64,000 nt of DNA from Corallium rubrum (GCA_964035015.1 OZ036005.1:4495247-4559246); one strand, 5' to 3'. Shown: positions 10,297 through 21,625, numbered from the stretch's first letter. The notes: generated by a model not told the origin, from the sequence alone. Program-made: numbers and translations.

Positions 10297-11542
10297 GTTT
10301 TGTTAATGCACCTATCAATGTTAAGCCCGGGGGGGGGGGGGGGGAGGGAGGCCGGGCAGATGTGGGGGATTTGAACTTCATTGTCTTCCCCACACTCAGG
10401 AATTTGATTAAAAGTCTAGACCCCGGAGTGGGGACATTTGAATTTTTGGCGAGAAGAACAGAACTAACCCGGGCCTTTACCGGGTCTTTAATACCGGGCA
10501 TTGATACCGGGTCTAGCGCTGCCAATGAGCGCTGCTGTCCAAAAGGAGCGCAGGTTCTGGAAATGAGATTGCGGGGTGGCCATCTTGGATTTAAAAAAAC
10601 AAACCACGAGGAGACCATTTCTGAAGGTAAGCTGTCGTTTTCGTTTCAAAGATTGATGATTTGTATTTGTCAAAAACGTGTTTATAACCATAAGCTATTT
10701 CTAAATTCACTGTATTTGAACACAGGCGGCCCAAGTTCAAGGTGTGTGGTAGCCCGCAGTGCGGGTGTTTTAACGGTAATTTGAAAATATATGTGACTTG
10801 ACATAAACCCGTAAACAAACGAACGAATTTGTCTTAAATATCAACATTATGTGAATAAAATCTACTAACCTTGTCAATGTGATGTCTTGTCTCATGTTTT
10901 ATTCGTCGTCGAGTTGGTTTGCAGCGAGTTCTTTTCGACGCCGTTGCTTCCGTACTTCGGCGACTCTTTAATGGTAATACTATTAAAGAGTCGCCGAAGT
11001 ACGGGAAGCAACGGCGTCGAAAAGAACTCGCTGTAAATCGCTGCAAACCAACTCGACGACGAATAAAACATGAGACAAGACATCACATTGACAAGGTTAG
11101 TAGATTTTATTCACATAATGTTGATATTTAAGACAAATTCGTTCGTTTGTTTACGGGTTTATGTCAAGTCACATATATTTTCAAATTACCGTTAAAACAC
11201 CCGCACTGCGGGCTACCACACACCTTGAACTTGGGCCGCCTGTGATTTGAATTGATGCCTTTGTTTGGGCAAATAGTCGCCTTTGTTTTGCTTTTTGATA
11301 GAGAGTATAGTGTTGGAATATATTGCTTTTTGTAAAAATCCACAACTTTGAGAGGAAAATGCCTCTTTTGAAATGGACAAACAGTGACAGAGCCCAAGGC
11401 GGGGGGATTTTATCTAGTTTGACGTATATTTTGAGCTCCAGGGTGGGGATTTTGCCCAAAAATTCTTCAGAAAAATCAAATCCCCCACATCTGCCCCCGT
11501 CCTCCCCCCTCGGGCTTAACATTGATAGGTGCATAACAAAAT
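10297..11542. mobile_element. Foldback element with ~30-bp inverted ends, host of a nested palindrome
   Basis: CACCTATCAATGTTAAGCCC near 10309 is mirrored by GGGCTTAACATTGATAGGTG near 11512-11532. The interior is G/C-run rich on each side. The element at 10721-11244 is inserted in its middle. Confidence 0.65.
10721..11244. mobile_element. 524-bp near-perfect palindromic element, 7-bp TSD
   Basis: The arms (about 255 bases each) meet at about 10980. The ends are CACAGGCGGCCCAAG/CTTGGGCCGCCTGTG. The flanks ATTTGAA at 10714-10720 and 11245-11251 are identical. The paired open frames in the arms are mirror artefacts. Confidence 0.8.
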
Positions 11543-11828
11543 CTTATCTAAATCCAGATGAATAGTGCTTTTCACGCAATCAATTCACCATTCAAATTCA
11601 CATTCAGTTCATCACAGGGAGCAGAGAAGTCAAGTATGAGTTATATTTACTGAACGTCTTACCTTTGACAACTTATGAATCAATTCACAAACCTGGATGG
11701 CTTTGGATGGCTGGATTTTCAACTCGTACGGCTTGGCAAGTTAGCAAACACTTCGTGTATTAAAATTCAAGCAAATTCATTACACCGCAGCCTATAGTAT
11801 TGTGGGCTCGCATTGCCCCGAACGTCAG

Positions 11829-12183
11829 CACAGAATAGAAAGACAACCAGAAGTCCGACTCGAGTGAAAACTTGTCCGCATTTCTTCAATGCGCATGCGC
11901 GATATTTTACGCCATCCTACACCATCCTACGCGATCCTACGCAATGTTCTACGTCATCCTACGCCATCCTGGCAAGTTCCCCTGGCAGTTTTAACCTTCT
12001 TTTGAAGGTCCAAACTGCCGGGGGAACTTGCCAGGATGGCGTAGGATGGCGTAGGATGGCGTAGGATGGCGTAGGATGGCGTAGGATGGCGAGGAATCAA
12101 GATGCGCGAGGCGACATGCGCGAGGACATAAACTTCAAAGGTTCCGACGCGAGTCGGACTTCTGGTTGTCTTTCTATTCTGTG
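11829..12183. mobile_element. CACAGAATA-type element, 7-bp TSD, minisatellite core
   Basis: The ends CACAGAATAGAAAGACAACC and their mirror are flanked by ACGTCAG (11822-11828 and 12184-12190). The centre is a palindrome around GGCAGTTT with repeated CATCCTACG/CGTAGGATG units. Same TIR family as 14131-16603. Confidence 0.8.
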
Positions 12184-12189
12184 ACGTCA

Positions 12190-14030
12190 GCGAAGCTTGC
12201 TTCGGAAACGATATGCCAATGTACCCCGATGGTAACCCGAATAAAAATAGAGAAAGGGAGGAAACTCTTAACGTTCAATCGTTCGATGTGCACCACAACA
12301 CCTGGTGACGGAAGTGCACAAATACTGGAAGCGAATGGGTAATGACCTCACTAGACCAGTTGACCGTTGGAAATTTCAAGGAGATTTCAAACCATACATA
12401 CATCGAACACGGAATAACACGTTTTTGTTTCTAAATGCCGGTAAGATCTTTGAATATTAAGTGCATTCATACGTGTACGTAAGCATATTTCGATGAGATC
12501 TGATCATATAAAAGCTTGGGCCAAAGTAGAACTTTGATTAAATTTTTAAATGCGTATAAATATGAGTCGGTCGCTTGATGCAAAACCAGGGTATTCTCTT
12601 ATTCAAGCTATAAATTTGTTCATATTTTGAGTTCGATCTTGTGAGTCAACTCCTTTGTGTGAAGCTTTATAATAATTGAAACACTGAAGTGTGACGTTTG
12701 ACAGTCTAAGATAAAAATACGAATCTCGCCTGCCGTAATTACCGTAGGCTCGATTTCCAGCCTTATCTCGACTCGCGGGACTTTACCCGCCCTTACGAAC
12801 GGCTGGACGCGTGAACGGCTTGTTATGTCTGTGACGTAGTGCATAATTTACACACGGCAAAGATATTTTTGTCATTCATCCAACCAACACTATAAATAGA
12901 GTCAGTGAACGATAAATCGCAGATGTTTGAAATGGCAGAAATACAGCAAAGACACGACTTATAATTTCGTGAGCTTCGTGAACTGAAGCAAGGTGCAATA
13001 TTTTCTTATGGACATCTTTAATCAACAATTAGGCCCGCCATTTCACGAAGACACAAACTATATTAACGTAAATAAACAATCTCACATTCACCAGGTTCAA
13101 TTCGCTTTTTAGCATCTTCGTCGTTCTAGAAATCGTCGCTGAACTCTGCCGTGATTCAAACTGACGTGAGAAACCGCATCTGATCATCATCTTCCATGAA
13201 AGAAATCAAAGGCGAAATCGCAGTTGTGATTGATTTCGAGTTAGGTTTTACGATATCAACAAACTATTGACGCTGACTGAAATATCAGTGACTTTCCTGA
13301 CCTAGTAGGCTAAATGGCAAACACATCTTGGCCACTAATGGTTACGTTGCAAATCTTTAAAAAAAATCTTCAAAAGTTACGAAAATTCGGTCGTACGCCT
13401 ACCTTATCAGCTTTCCATTGACCGCCACTTCGGGCTGTCACGATAATTTATACAAATGTTCAATAATATATGCCTGCTGAAAATGTGCAGGCGCGTTTGT
13501 GATTGGTGGAAATTGACAATGACAAGCTCACGAGCCCAGCCGTGATTTCGGGGGCAGGTCGCAGCCCGAAATAAGGCTGGAAACCGAGCCTATAATTACC
13601 GTCGATCGGTTGATATTCCCTTCTGTTTCAGCCAGGTTTGGTGTATGAGAATTTAAGAATTGAGATCTAGTGAAAAGACCGCTCGCTGATTTAGTTATAA
13701 TAAGTGGAAAGGACAATCGTTTCTTAAAATATTAACTTGGGGGAAAACCACTTTTCACCATGTTCATATCAACAAATACGTCATTTCCGTCACCAGGTGT
13801 TGCGGTGCACATCGTACAAAAACAATCTGTAAATTTTGGCCGCCGAATATGCACCTTTAACAACCATTTCTACAAATATCTTGCACGATTTGGTGAGAAT
13901 ATTCAATGTTTAGATAAGATACTTAAAATACGGCTTTTTTGTTGAATCTCATGCGAGTTAGAGCAATTTGAACAAAATGGTCCAACGGCTGTTTCCTCCC
14001 TTTTCCTATTATTAAATCTATGTTGATCAA
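12190..14030. other. Interior of nested element, no gene recognised
   Basis: Only short frames on either strand. The words TCGATTTCCAGCCTTAT (12750) and GGCTGGAAACCGAG (13575) form an inverted pair, suggesting a further foldback at about 12690-13600. No transposase motif was seen. Confidence 0.4.
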
Positions 14031-14130
14031 TCAGCTCGCATGCGAGCCCACAATACTTTAGGTTGCGGTGTAATGAATTTGCTTGAATTTTAATACACGA
14101 AGTATTTGCTAACTTGCCAAGCCGTACGGG

Positions 14131-16603
14131 CACAGAATAAGGATCAACCAGAAGTCCAACTCTCGGAAAAAAGTGTCCCATTATTTTTATGCGCATGCGC
14201 CAGTCCGCCATTTTGAAAGTAAGTGCAACCGGGAAATTATCCCCCTCGTCCTTACGACCCTCGGGCTCCTGTAGTCAATTACCTTGGCCTTCTTGTGACC
14301 TTTATTTAACTTTATATTGTTATCTATACATATATAAATAATATTTATTAAGTAATAAGTAATTTACTTTAGAAAACATTTTGTTGGAGATGAAATTCTT
14401 TGACCACGAGGTTATTAAAACTTCAGTACGCGGATACTACGGGTAAAAGTCCGTGGCAAAAAAGTCCTGTACTCACGAAGCTGAGTTTTACCCATTGAAC
14501 TCTAAGTAAACTGGAACGATAACTCGATGGCGTATCATGAAGCCAACATGGGGGCCGCCATGCACGTCAACCCCAGTCCCTTTTACTTTATAGCCGAGAG
14601 AAAATGAAGCTGAATTTGGTGAACTGGGTTGCAAAAACAGCTTGAAATCAAACAAAAACTGAACTTGTTACCACTTTTAGGCTTAAATCAAATTCCAATA
14701 TACCGTAGAGTAGGTGAACACTGACATGACGAGTAAAAACAAGGAAAACAGTAAAAATATAAGCTCTCAAATGAAAGTCAACAATACGCAACCAAAATTG
14801 CCATTGGTTTGGACAAATATAAAGAAAATACATATGAAACCCAGGTTTAAAATGAAGAGGTTGTTTACAAAAACAGTTGGGTTTTAAATTTTTAAATTTT
14901 CAGTAGGAAAAAAACAACAAAATGCACTTTACCGTGTGTTATTACAGCTCTGGAATTACTCTTCGTATCGAAAAATGTCAGATTTAGCATTTCCACAACT
15001 AAAACTTGAGTTAAAGCTATAATTTAGCATGATCTTATTACTAATTCTTGGCAAGACAACCTTCAAACGTTTGAGATAACAAAGAAAAATAAGAGAAACC
15101 TGCATTTTCCGTACGAGTTTCGGACTCGAATTTTGCTTTTGTTCGGCAGATATTTCGTCATTCCATCCATTTTCGTGTGTAGAAATTGTTCAGGTACAAG
15201 GCCAATAAACCCAATACATACTATCTTCTTCGTTATCATCTATAAAAAAACTTTAGGTCTAAAAAATGGTTGTTTTTTGCAGCGAGTTTTCAGTTTTTCA
15301 TTGTACGTGCCGCTCATAGGTTCTGTTGACGTCAGACGTGCAATGGCGACCCCCAGCGGCCGGAAGTTTGACTTCACCCAATCATAGGGCCTTTCTTATG
15401 GAGTTAGCGTTCCAGTTTATTTAGAGTTCAATGGTTTTACCATTCTGAATGATGCCGACACACTTGTTTATAGAGAAAGATGGCTAAAAATTTCGGAACT
15501 ACGCATTGTTGAAATACATCGAGTACGTATGTTGTTAGAAATTTTATAAGCTTTCATTCGGTATATAGTTCAAATCATAGTGTTACCTGTAACTTTTTAA
15601 AATGTTCAAAATGTTCTGACCATTGACCATAAAAGTTTTAATATTTTTTCATATATTCAAAAGGTATGATCACTAATTTGCACCAAAAACGTTTTCAACT
15701 TCAATTAGAAATCTGCAAACGTTTCCACTCCTTTCGTATTTGAATTGGCTTCTGTTCAAGAAATATCTTAGGTTCATGCCAGAAGTATTTCTGAAGTTAT
15801 AGCAAACACCAAAACAACAAAAGGCAAAACAAACTTAAGAAATTCATCCATTTCAGACTGTCCACGTCAAAATAATAATGTTTTTTTCATATTTTAAAAT
15901 ACTTCCCAGCAAGAAAATTAAAAGTTCTGACATGAATAGCACTTGACAGTACCCTTTGTTTAATATCTTGTTCAGGGCTGTGCGTTTAGTATTTAAACAC
16001 TTGTGAGGAGTCCATTTCCCATTATACAATTCTTATTTTACGAACAATGGTGAGAACATTTTGAACATTTTAAAAAGTTACAGTTACACTAAAACTTGAA
16101 TTATATACCAAATGAAAGCTTATAAAATTTCTAACAACATACGTACCCGATGTATTTCAACAATGCGTAGTTCCGAAATTGTTAGCAATCTTTTTCTATA
16201 AACAAATGTGTCGGCAAAATCGAGAAATGTAAAACCCGCTTCATGAGTGCAGGACTTTTTTGCCACGGACTTTTACCCGTAGTATCCGCTCACTGAAGTT
16301 TTAATAAGGTCGTGGTCAAAGAATTCTGTCTCCAAAGAATCGTTTTCTAAAGTAAATTGCTTATTTACTTAACTAAATATTATTTATATATATAGATAAC
16401 AATATAAAGTTAATTAAAAGGTCACAAGAAGGCCAAGAGTAATTGACTACAGGAGCCCGAGGGTCGTAAGGACGAGGGGGATAATTTCCCGGTTGCACTT
16501 ACTTTCAAAATGGCGCCGGGATCGCGAGGCCGACATTTCCCGAGGACGCTTACATCAAAGGTGCCGACAGAGAGTTGGACTTCTGGTTGATCCTTATTCT
16601 GTG
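14131..16603. mobile_element. 2.5-kb CACAGAATA-type element with ~370-bp TIRs, 7-bp TSD
   Basis: The ends CACAGAATAAGGATCAACC are mirrored at 16603, and the inverted arms extend through about 14480 and 16240. GTACGGG at 14124-14130 and 16604-16610 is the target duplication. Removing the element restores the arm of the outer element, which confirms the boundary. It has no transposase. Confidence 0.8.
14493..15433. mobile_element. 941-bp hAT-like element, copy 1, 8-bp TSD
   Basis: The ends CATTGAACTCTAAGTAAAC and their mirror are flanked by GTTTTACC (14485-14492 and 15434-15441). It is inserted inside the 14131-16603 element. Copy 2 (42007-42958) is inverted and nearly identical. The 84-residue open frame found in both copies is preserved because the repeat is young and shows no domain. 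Confidence 0.85.
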
Positions 16604-16706
16604 GTACGGGTTTGTGAATTGATTCATAAGTTGTCAAAGGTAAGACGTTCAGTAAATATAACTCATACTTGACTTCTCTGCTCCCTGTGAGTTCATTTCA
16701 ATTCAG

Positions 16707-16712
16707 TTTATT
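16707..16712 (-). terminator. Candidate poly(A) signal of peroxidase gene
   Basis: AATAAA on the minus strand just past the read-through stop at 16730. It would give a very short 3'UTR, and it lies at the edge of the nested transposon stack, so it may be fortuitous. Confidence 0.3.
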
Positions 16713-16770
16713 TGAATTCAAATTAAATTTTACGCGTTAGCTATCGAAAATATTTCGTTGTTGTACATAC

Positions 16771-16912
16771 CTTCGAGACAACCACGGAATTCAACTCGCA
16801 TAGAGATGTGGCCATACCAAGTTTTCGGATGAATCCGGATGTAGCGAGCAACGATGGCTGGATAGACGCTATTTTTTACAATAGTTTCGCAATCTTTATT
16901 TCCTGGAAATAT
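16771..16912 (-). CDS. Peroxidase gene exon 8: end of F5/8C domain
   Basis: This exon lies 7.95 kb from exon 7. It starts in phase 0 after GTTTATAG and encodes IFPGNKDCETIV, VARYIRIHPKTWYGH and SMRVEFRGC. This completes the F5/8C fold with its closing Cys987, giving the usual length of about 154 residues. GAAG then GTATGT at 16771/16770 is a good donor (phase 1). If it is not used, the frame continues for 13 residues to a TAA at 16730-16732, with AATAAA 18 bases further on. Both endings are possible. Confidence 0.85.
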
Positions 16913-18084
16913 CTATAAACATATAATATCAGATTGAATTCAATGAAACCGGGTAAAGACCAATGACCTATATATAACTAGACTACGGGTCCACGCGATA
17001 CTTTTATATTTACATGAAGTGGCTTCAATTGAACGGCGTCATCTTGTTAGGTCTTCCGACGGCGTAAGGTAACCCGAAGTGTTGACGACTCACGCCGATA
17101 ACTCCGTTGAAGTAAATTAAAAATGCTTTGAGGATTAAAAGCGTTTACACAGAAATTTAATTCTGACATTGAAATACATGTAAATTTTGGCGTGAAACAA
17201 ATTAACGTTCCGTGAAAAATTCCAAGCTTTTTCCTTCGCCTTTGTTGTCGAATGAAGCAAGCTCAAAACGGACAGTTAAAACATCTTTCCGAACACGAAG
17301 AAACTCAAGAAACATACAAATACAACAAAAAAATTCAGAATTATCCTTTAAAAAGAAACCTGTAAATATGTTTGGTTTAGCTACACGTTGCTTACCGACA
17401 AGGGTTTTTGGCTTTCAAAATGTTTGTCAACTCTCAGCTCGTCATTGGTCAATTTCGCTGCTCAGACCTAACAAGATGGCGCCTGATGGCGTGTATTTGG
17501 GCCATTTTTTCGTGGGACACCCGCGGCTCATAATATGAACGAGCTTTCTGATTAAAAACCCCTTCCTGATATGTATATAGACAGGCATGGTTATAAAAAT
17601 ATGTTATTAACGAGGAAATGAAATGAAAATTAAGTTTTCTCTATCTTCAAGATCTCCAAAAATAATAAAGTATCACTTTAACAGTTTTACAGTAATTTAG
17701 ATTTGTTTTATATGTAAATTAGATGAACTATGATGTAAAGTTATGTACAGATAAATGTGAGTTATATAGAAAATCCTGATTATCTTCGACCTGTATATCG
17801 ACATCATGTTGAGATCCATGTATAGTTGCAAAGTTTTAAATAATATTGTTTAATTATAAAAATAACACGTATACTCTCGTCTCCAAACACGGAAATTTTC
17901 TCCAGTCTCGCAATTTCCCGCGTGTTTGGATCAGAGTATCCAAAACCGTTTGGTATTTCTTTAATAACTCACAATACCCTGCACATAACTTTACGTCATA
18001 TAGCTTATCTCATTTACATATCAAACAATTCTAAATAATTAATTCTTTGAAAGTTTTCATGGCGATAATGTAATATAAATAAGT
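16913..18084. other. Intron 7 sequence, no gene
   Basis: AT-rich intron. GGCGTCATCTTGTTAGGTCT at about 17036 is loosely mirrored by AGACCTAACAAGATGGCG at about 17464, hinting at a decayed MITE. Open frames here show no domain. Confidence 0.4.
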
Positions 18085-18115
18085 TTTGTGGAAACAACAC
18101 GTAAAATATTTCTTT

Positions 18116-18155
18116 GCTAAGCTTTCGGCCTGTTGACTCAGGCCTTCATCAGAGC
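18116..18155 (-). ncRNA. Hammerhead ribozyme of the Penelope-like element
   Basis: Read on the minus strand: stem I GCT/AGC (18153-18155 with 18116-18118), core CTGATGA (complement of 18146-18152), a 6-bp stem II GGCCTG/CAGGCC, then GAAA, then the palindromic stem III AGCT and cleavage base T. The ultra-short self-complementary stem III matches the dimer-acting type known from Penelope-like elements. Confidence 0.75.
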
Positions 18156-18282
18156 AATGACAACAAGTTGTTGCTCACGTCATTTATAAACTAAGCAACT
18201 GATCAATTAAACCATTAACTGTGATTAAACACGTAAGAATACAATGGCGTATCACGTTAATTTTATTAATTAGAAAACAAAA

Positions 18283-18591
18283 TCAAGAATGTTCTCCGAA
18301 TAGGGCACACCACGTACTGTTTAATGGCTGTCCTTCCTGAGAAATAGTTCGATGTTTTGCAATCTCAATAGACTTCCTTGTTCTTCGCGTGAAGTATTGC
18401 TTGTCGCTGGCTACGAGTGACGACTCTTCCCACTTTACACGATGGTCATACTTCCAAGTGTGTTTGGCAACAGCAGATTTATCCTGTTGGGCTTTAATTC
18501 AACATGTCTTGTGCTCCTTCAGGCGAGTTGAGAGATTTCTACCCGTTTCCCCGATGTAAACCAAGCCACACTCACACGGAATGCAATACAC
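18283..18591 (-). pseudogene. Penelope-like GIY-YIG endonuclease fragment
   Basis: The frame gives VYCIPCECGLVYIGETGRNL, then STRLKEH, a stop codon at 18499-18501, then SAVAKHTW and KSIEIAKH before the natural end at 18283. The CxxC-like pair before the GLVYIG core and the downstream TRLKEH helix are diagnostic of Penelope-like endonucleases. There is one in-frame stop and the gene is truncated, so it is not functional. Confidence 0.85.
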
Positions 18592-18670
18592 TTACGTGAT
18601 TTAATTGATCAATTGCTTAGTTTATAAATGATGTGAGCCAACAACTTGTTGTCATATCGCTCTGATGAAG

Positions 18671-18868
18671 GCTAGGCTGCATGCTCTGGCTAGGCTGGTA
18701 ACCACTGAAGACTTCTGCTTTCCCATTGGTTAAAATTTCGCGCGTTTTTAGTGGCTATGAGTAAAACTGCAATCGTCATAAGTGGAGTTTAGCCCTGATG
18801 ACGCGAGAATGAGATTAGTGGTTACGTGGCCCATATTTCTTTTGAAATTGGGCCAGGGTACCAGGCTA
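18671..18868. mobile_element. 198-bp MITE inserted in a hammerhead, 8-bp TSD
   Basis: The flanks TGATGAAG at 18663-18670 and 18869-18876 are identical and derive from the ribozyme core. The interior has inverted AGGCTGGTAACC/GGTACCAGGCT. A related copy lies at 24319-24506 (shared TTTAGCCCTGATGA and TTTCTTTTGAAATTGGG). Confidence 0.75.
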
Positions 18869-19048
18869 TGATGAAGTGGATATGGAGTCAACAGGCCGAA
18901 AGCTTAGCAAAGAAATATTTTACGTGGTGTTTCCACAAAACTTATTTATAATTCTAAATAACCTGTGAACGAAGAGTGAAATATGGAAAAACTGTAACTG
19001 AGTCATTCTTTATGTCGCTTTCTGCAAGGAGATCGTGAAGATGAAACA

Positions 19049-19253
19049 AACTTACAGTTGCCATTTCACATTATATACTTTACCGCCGTGTGTTGCGAAG
19101 TTCGTTGGGAAGTTCAGATATTCGTTCGGAAGTTCGGAATTACGTTGCCACGGTTGAAAATTATCCAATCAAATTGCGAGTTTTGGATCAAAACTCATTC
19201 TGATTGAATGGGATAATTTTTCCACCTTTTAGTAATGTGAAAGCAACTGTAAT
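19049..19253. mobile_element. MITE with TTACAGTTGC ends
   Basis: TTACAGTTGCCATTTCACATTA on the left is mirrored by TAATGTGAAAGCAACTGTAA on the right. An inner inverted pair around AATTATCCAATCA/TGAATGGGATAATT is also present. TSD not resolved. Confidence 0.55.
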
Positions 19254-19997
19254 TTTTATTTCATTTCTTCTTTAAGAAGAATTAAATACGTTGACCTCTG
19301 TCTAAAAAGTTTAAAAAAAGGATGTTGTCTTCACTAAGAAATGTCTGTTACACGGTTGTAACGAAAATTAATTTTAATTACTCGGGATACCTGTCTGTGG
19401 TAGACGAGTCTAGGTTTCGGCTCTGTTATTTTTATTTTTTTTTGTGTCGACAAACGGCACTTCTGACGTCACACTTAAATGCTGCTGATTTCATCATGGC
19501 CGATTTTCATGCAGGAGCGTGCAGGAGTCATTGCGTTTTTTCTCCTGACGGCCTTTGGTTGTGTTGCTCGAAGTGAATTTGTGTTTTAATGATAAACACG
19601 CTCACAATGCTTACAATAGACTATAGTAGACCTGGGTTGGTCGGCGATCTCGATAACGGTAGGCTGAAAATGTGTAGTACTCGATCAAACTTTATACGAA
19701 AATTCTCGATCAATGTGTTCTCAAACAATTTACATGTGTTATTAATTAAATTGTGCTGAAAAATGTTGCTCAAGTGCTGTAAATCAAAGAACAAAGAAAG
19801 CTGATAAAGCCAACTTGCAAGTGAAAGGTAAACATGCTGTGTTTTACATCTTCATCGAGGTTGACATTTAACTGAACTGACTTGTGTCTGTGAATGGCTG
19901 AATGCTGTATGTGGTTTGCTTTATTTTTGCTTGTACAGGTATTGTTTATTATTGTACTGATGTCTTGCACATTACTTTCATCAAGTGTGTATTATTG

Positions 19998-20850
19998 TTT
20001 GGGTACACCAATATGGCCATTTTTTCATTGTTTTGGTACACCAGTATGGCTACCATTTCAATGTTTTGGCACCCATATGGCTACCATTTCAATGTTTTGG
20101 CACACCAGTATGGCCACCATTTCATTGTTTTGGTACACCAGTATGGCCACCATTTCATTGTTTTGGTTCACCAGTATGGCCACCATTTCATTGTTTTGGT
20201 TCACCAGTATGGCCACCATTTCATTGTTTTGGCAGACCCGTATAGCTGCCAAATCAATGTTTTGGTACACCAGTATGGCCACCATTTCATTGTTTTGGTT
20301 CACCAGTATGGCCACCATTTAAATGTTTTGGCAGACCAGCATGGCTGCCAAATCAATGTTTTGGTACACTAGTATGGCCACCATTTCAATGTTTTGGCAG
20401 ACCCTTATGGCTGCCAAATCAATGTTTTGGTACACCAGTATGGCCACCATTTCATTGTTTTGGTTCACCAGTATGGCCACCATTTAAATGTTTTGGCAGA
20501 CCAGTATGGCTGCCAAATCAATGTTTTGGTACACTAGTATGGCCACCATTTAATTGTTTTGGTACACCAGTATGGTCACTATTTTATTGTTTTGGTACAC
20601 CAGTATGGCCACCATTTAAATGTTTTGGTTCACCAGTATGGCCACCATTTCATTGTTTTGGTACACCAGTATGGCTGATTGGCCACTATTTCATTGTTTT
20701 GGTACACCAGTATGGCCACCATTTCAATGTTTTGGTACACCAGTATAGCCACCATTTCAATGTTTGCAATTTGGTACACCAGTATAGCCACCATTTCAAT
20801 ATTTTGGTACACCAGTATGGCCACTATTTCATTGTTTTGGTACCCCCATT
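19998..20850. repeat. 33-bp minisatellite (~25 units) derived from a MITE
   Basis: Tandem units of about 33 bases with the core CCAGTATGGCCACCATTTCA plus TTGTTTTGGTACA. Since 33 is a multiple of three, several frames stay open on both strands (11-residue repeats such as HQYGHHFIVLV). They are not genes. The unit equals the inner words of the MITE at 6413-6577. Confidence 0.9.
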
Positions 20851-21141
20851 TGTTATTATTATATACTTGGGCTACTATGGTAGAATGAGTCTAGGTTTTG
20901 GCTCTGTTTGTTATTATTTTTTTGCCACACAAAATTGCATTATTGCATCATCCCATCAGGCCTTGCAAAACTGTAAAGGCAGTTCTTTGCCTATTTTGCC
21001 TTTGATCGAGTTGGGTTGAGTTGTTTTCCCACGGTATTGGTGAATTCATCAGTAATGTTGCTGACAAGGTTTGTCCATGAAGACAGAATAGGTGAATTTA
21101 TTACAGACATAAAAAAATGCTATGTTGACATCAGTACCTAG

Positions 21142-21617
21142 CAGGGGCGTAGCCAAGGGGGGGTGAGGGGGGGCAGTCACCCCCCCAATGGTCTCCAAGA
21201 ACGTTCTCGTGAAAAGTTTAAATCCGTGGAGAAACTTGTAGGGGGGTACAGTTGTTTTAAGTCCAAGTGAGTAGATAGTTGATGTGTTATATATATTGCA
21301 GGCATGTATATGCTATAAATTACAATAGTAAGGGTCTATACAAAATGCTTCCAACCTGTTTTTACATTTACAACTTGTTTATAAATAAATCTAAAGATAT
21401 TCTGACGTACATGTATCATTCTATGTTCTGGTTTGATTTCAACAAAATTATGTAATTTATTGCTTTCAGATTACTCTTAAATACTTGCATCAAAATGCAG
21501 GAAATGGTGTTTCCGAGACCCTAGAAATCCAAAATTTTCTGGGGGGCATGCCCCCGGACCCCCCTAGGAGACCGAGGTTCTCGCCCCCCCAAACCCAAGA
21601 CCCTGGCTACGCCCCTG
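21142..21617. mobile_element. 476-bp hAT-type MITE, perfect 8-bp TSD
   Basis: The ends CAGGGGCGTAGCCAAGG and CCCTGGCTACGCCCCTG are typical of hAT ends (CAGGGG). GTACCTAG occurs at 21134-21141 and 21618-21625. The right 230 bases match the right part of 4444-6388. No coding capacity. Confidence 0.9.
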
Positions 21618-21625
21618 GTACCTAG

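Larger units (their letters stand above)
11570..16730. mobile_element. Outer element of a nested stack (two arms ~250 bp)
   Basis: The left arm 11570-11815 (CTGAACGTCTTACC, TTGACAACTTATGAATC, then CTTGGCAAGTTAGC) is mirrored by 16604-16725 plus 14030-14130. The right arm is cut by the 14131-16603 element, which explains its two pieces. Its middle (12190-14030) has no recognisable transposase. Confidence 0.6.
18085..18945 (-). mobile_element. Penelope-like element remnant with inverted hammerhead repeats
   Basis: A GIY-YIG endonuclease fragment on the minus strand is flanked by inverted copies of a terminal segment (18085-18175 and 18640-18945, sharing GCTAAGCTTTCGGCCTGTTG). Each copy has a hammerhead ribozyme, and the right copy is split by a 198-bp MITE. 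The reverse-transcriptase part is missing, so the element is a 5'-truncated copy. It sits in intron 7 of the peroxidase gene, in sense orientation. Confidence 0.8.

Noticed and set aside
10834-11131. Pair of 70-residue frames with the same sequence on opposite strands
   Set aside because: Mirror images across the palindrome 10721-11244.
15133-15387. 84-residue frame repeated at 42053-42307
   Set aside because: Conserved only because both are copies of the same young transposon; no domain or codon signal.
19894-20372. Open frames of 142 and 156 residues with 11-residue repeats
   Set aside because: They lie in a 33-bp minisatellite, are open on both strands, and have no start context or domain; explained by unit length.
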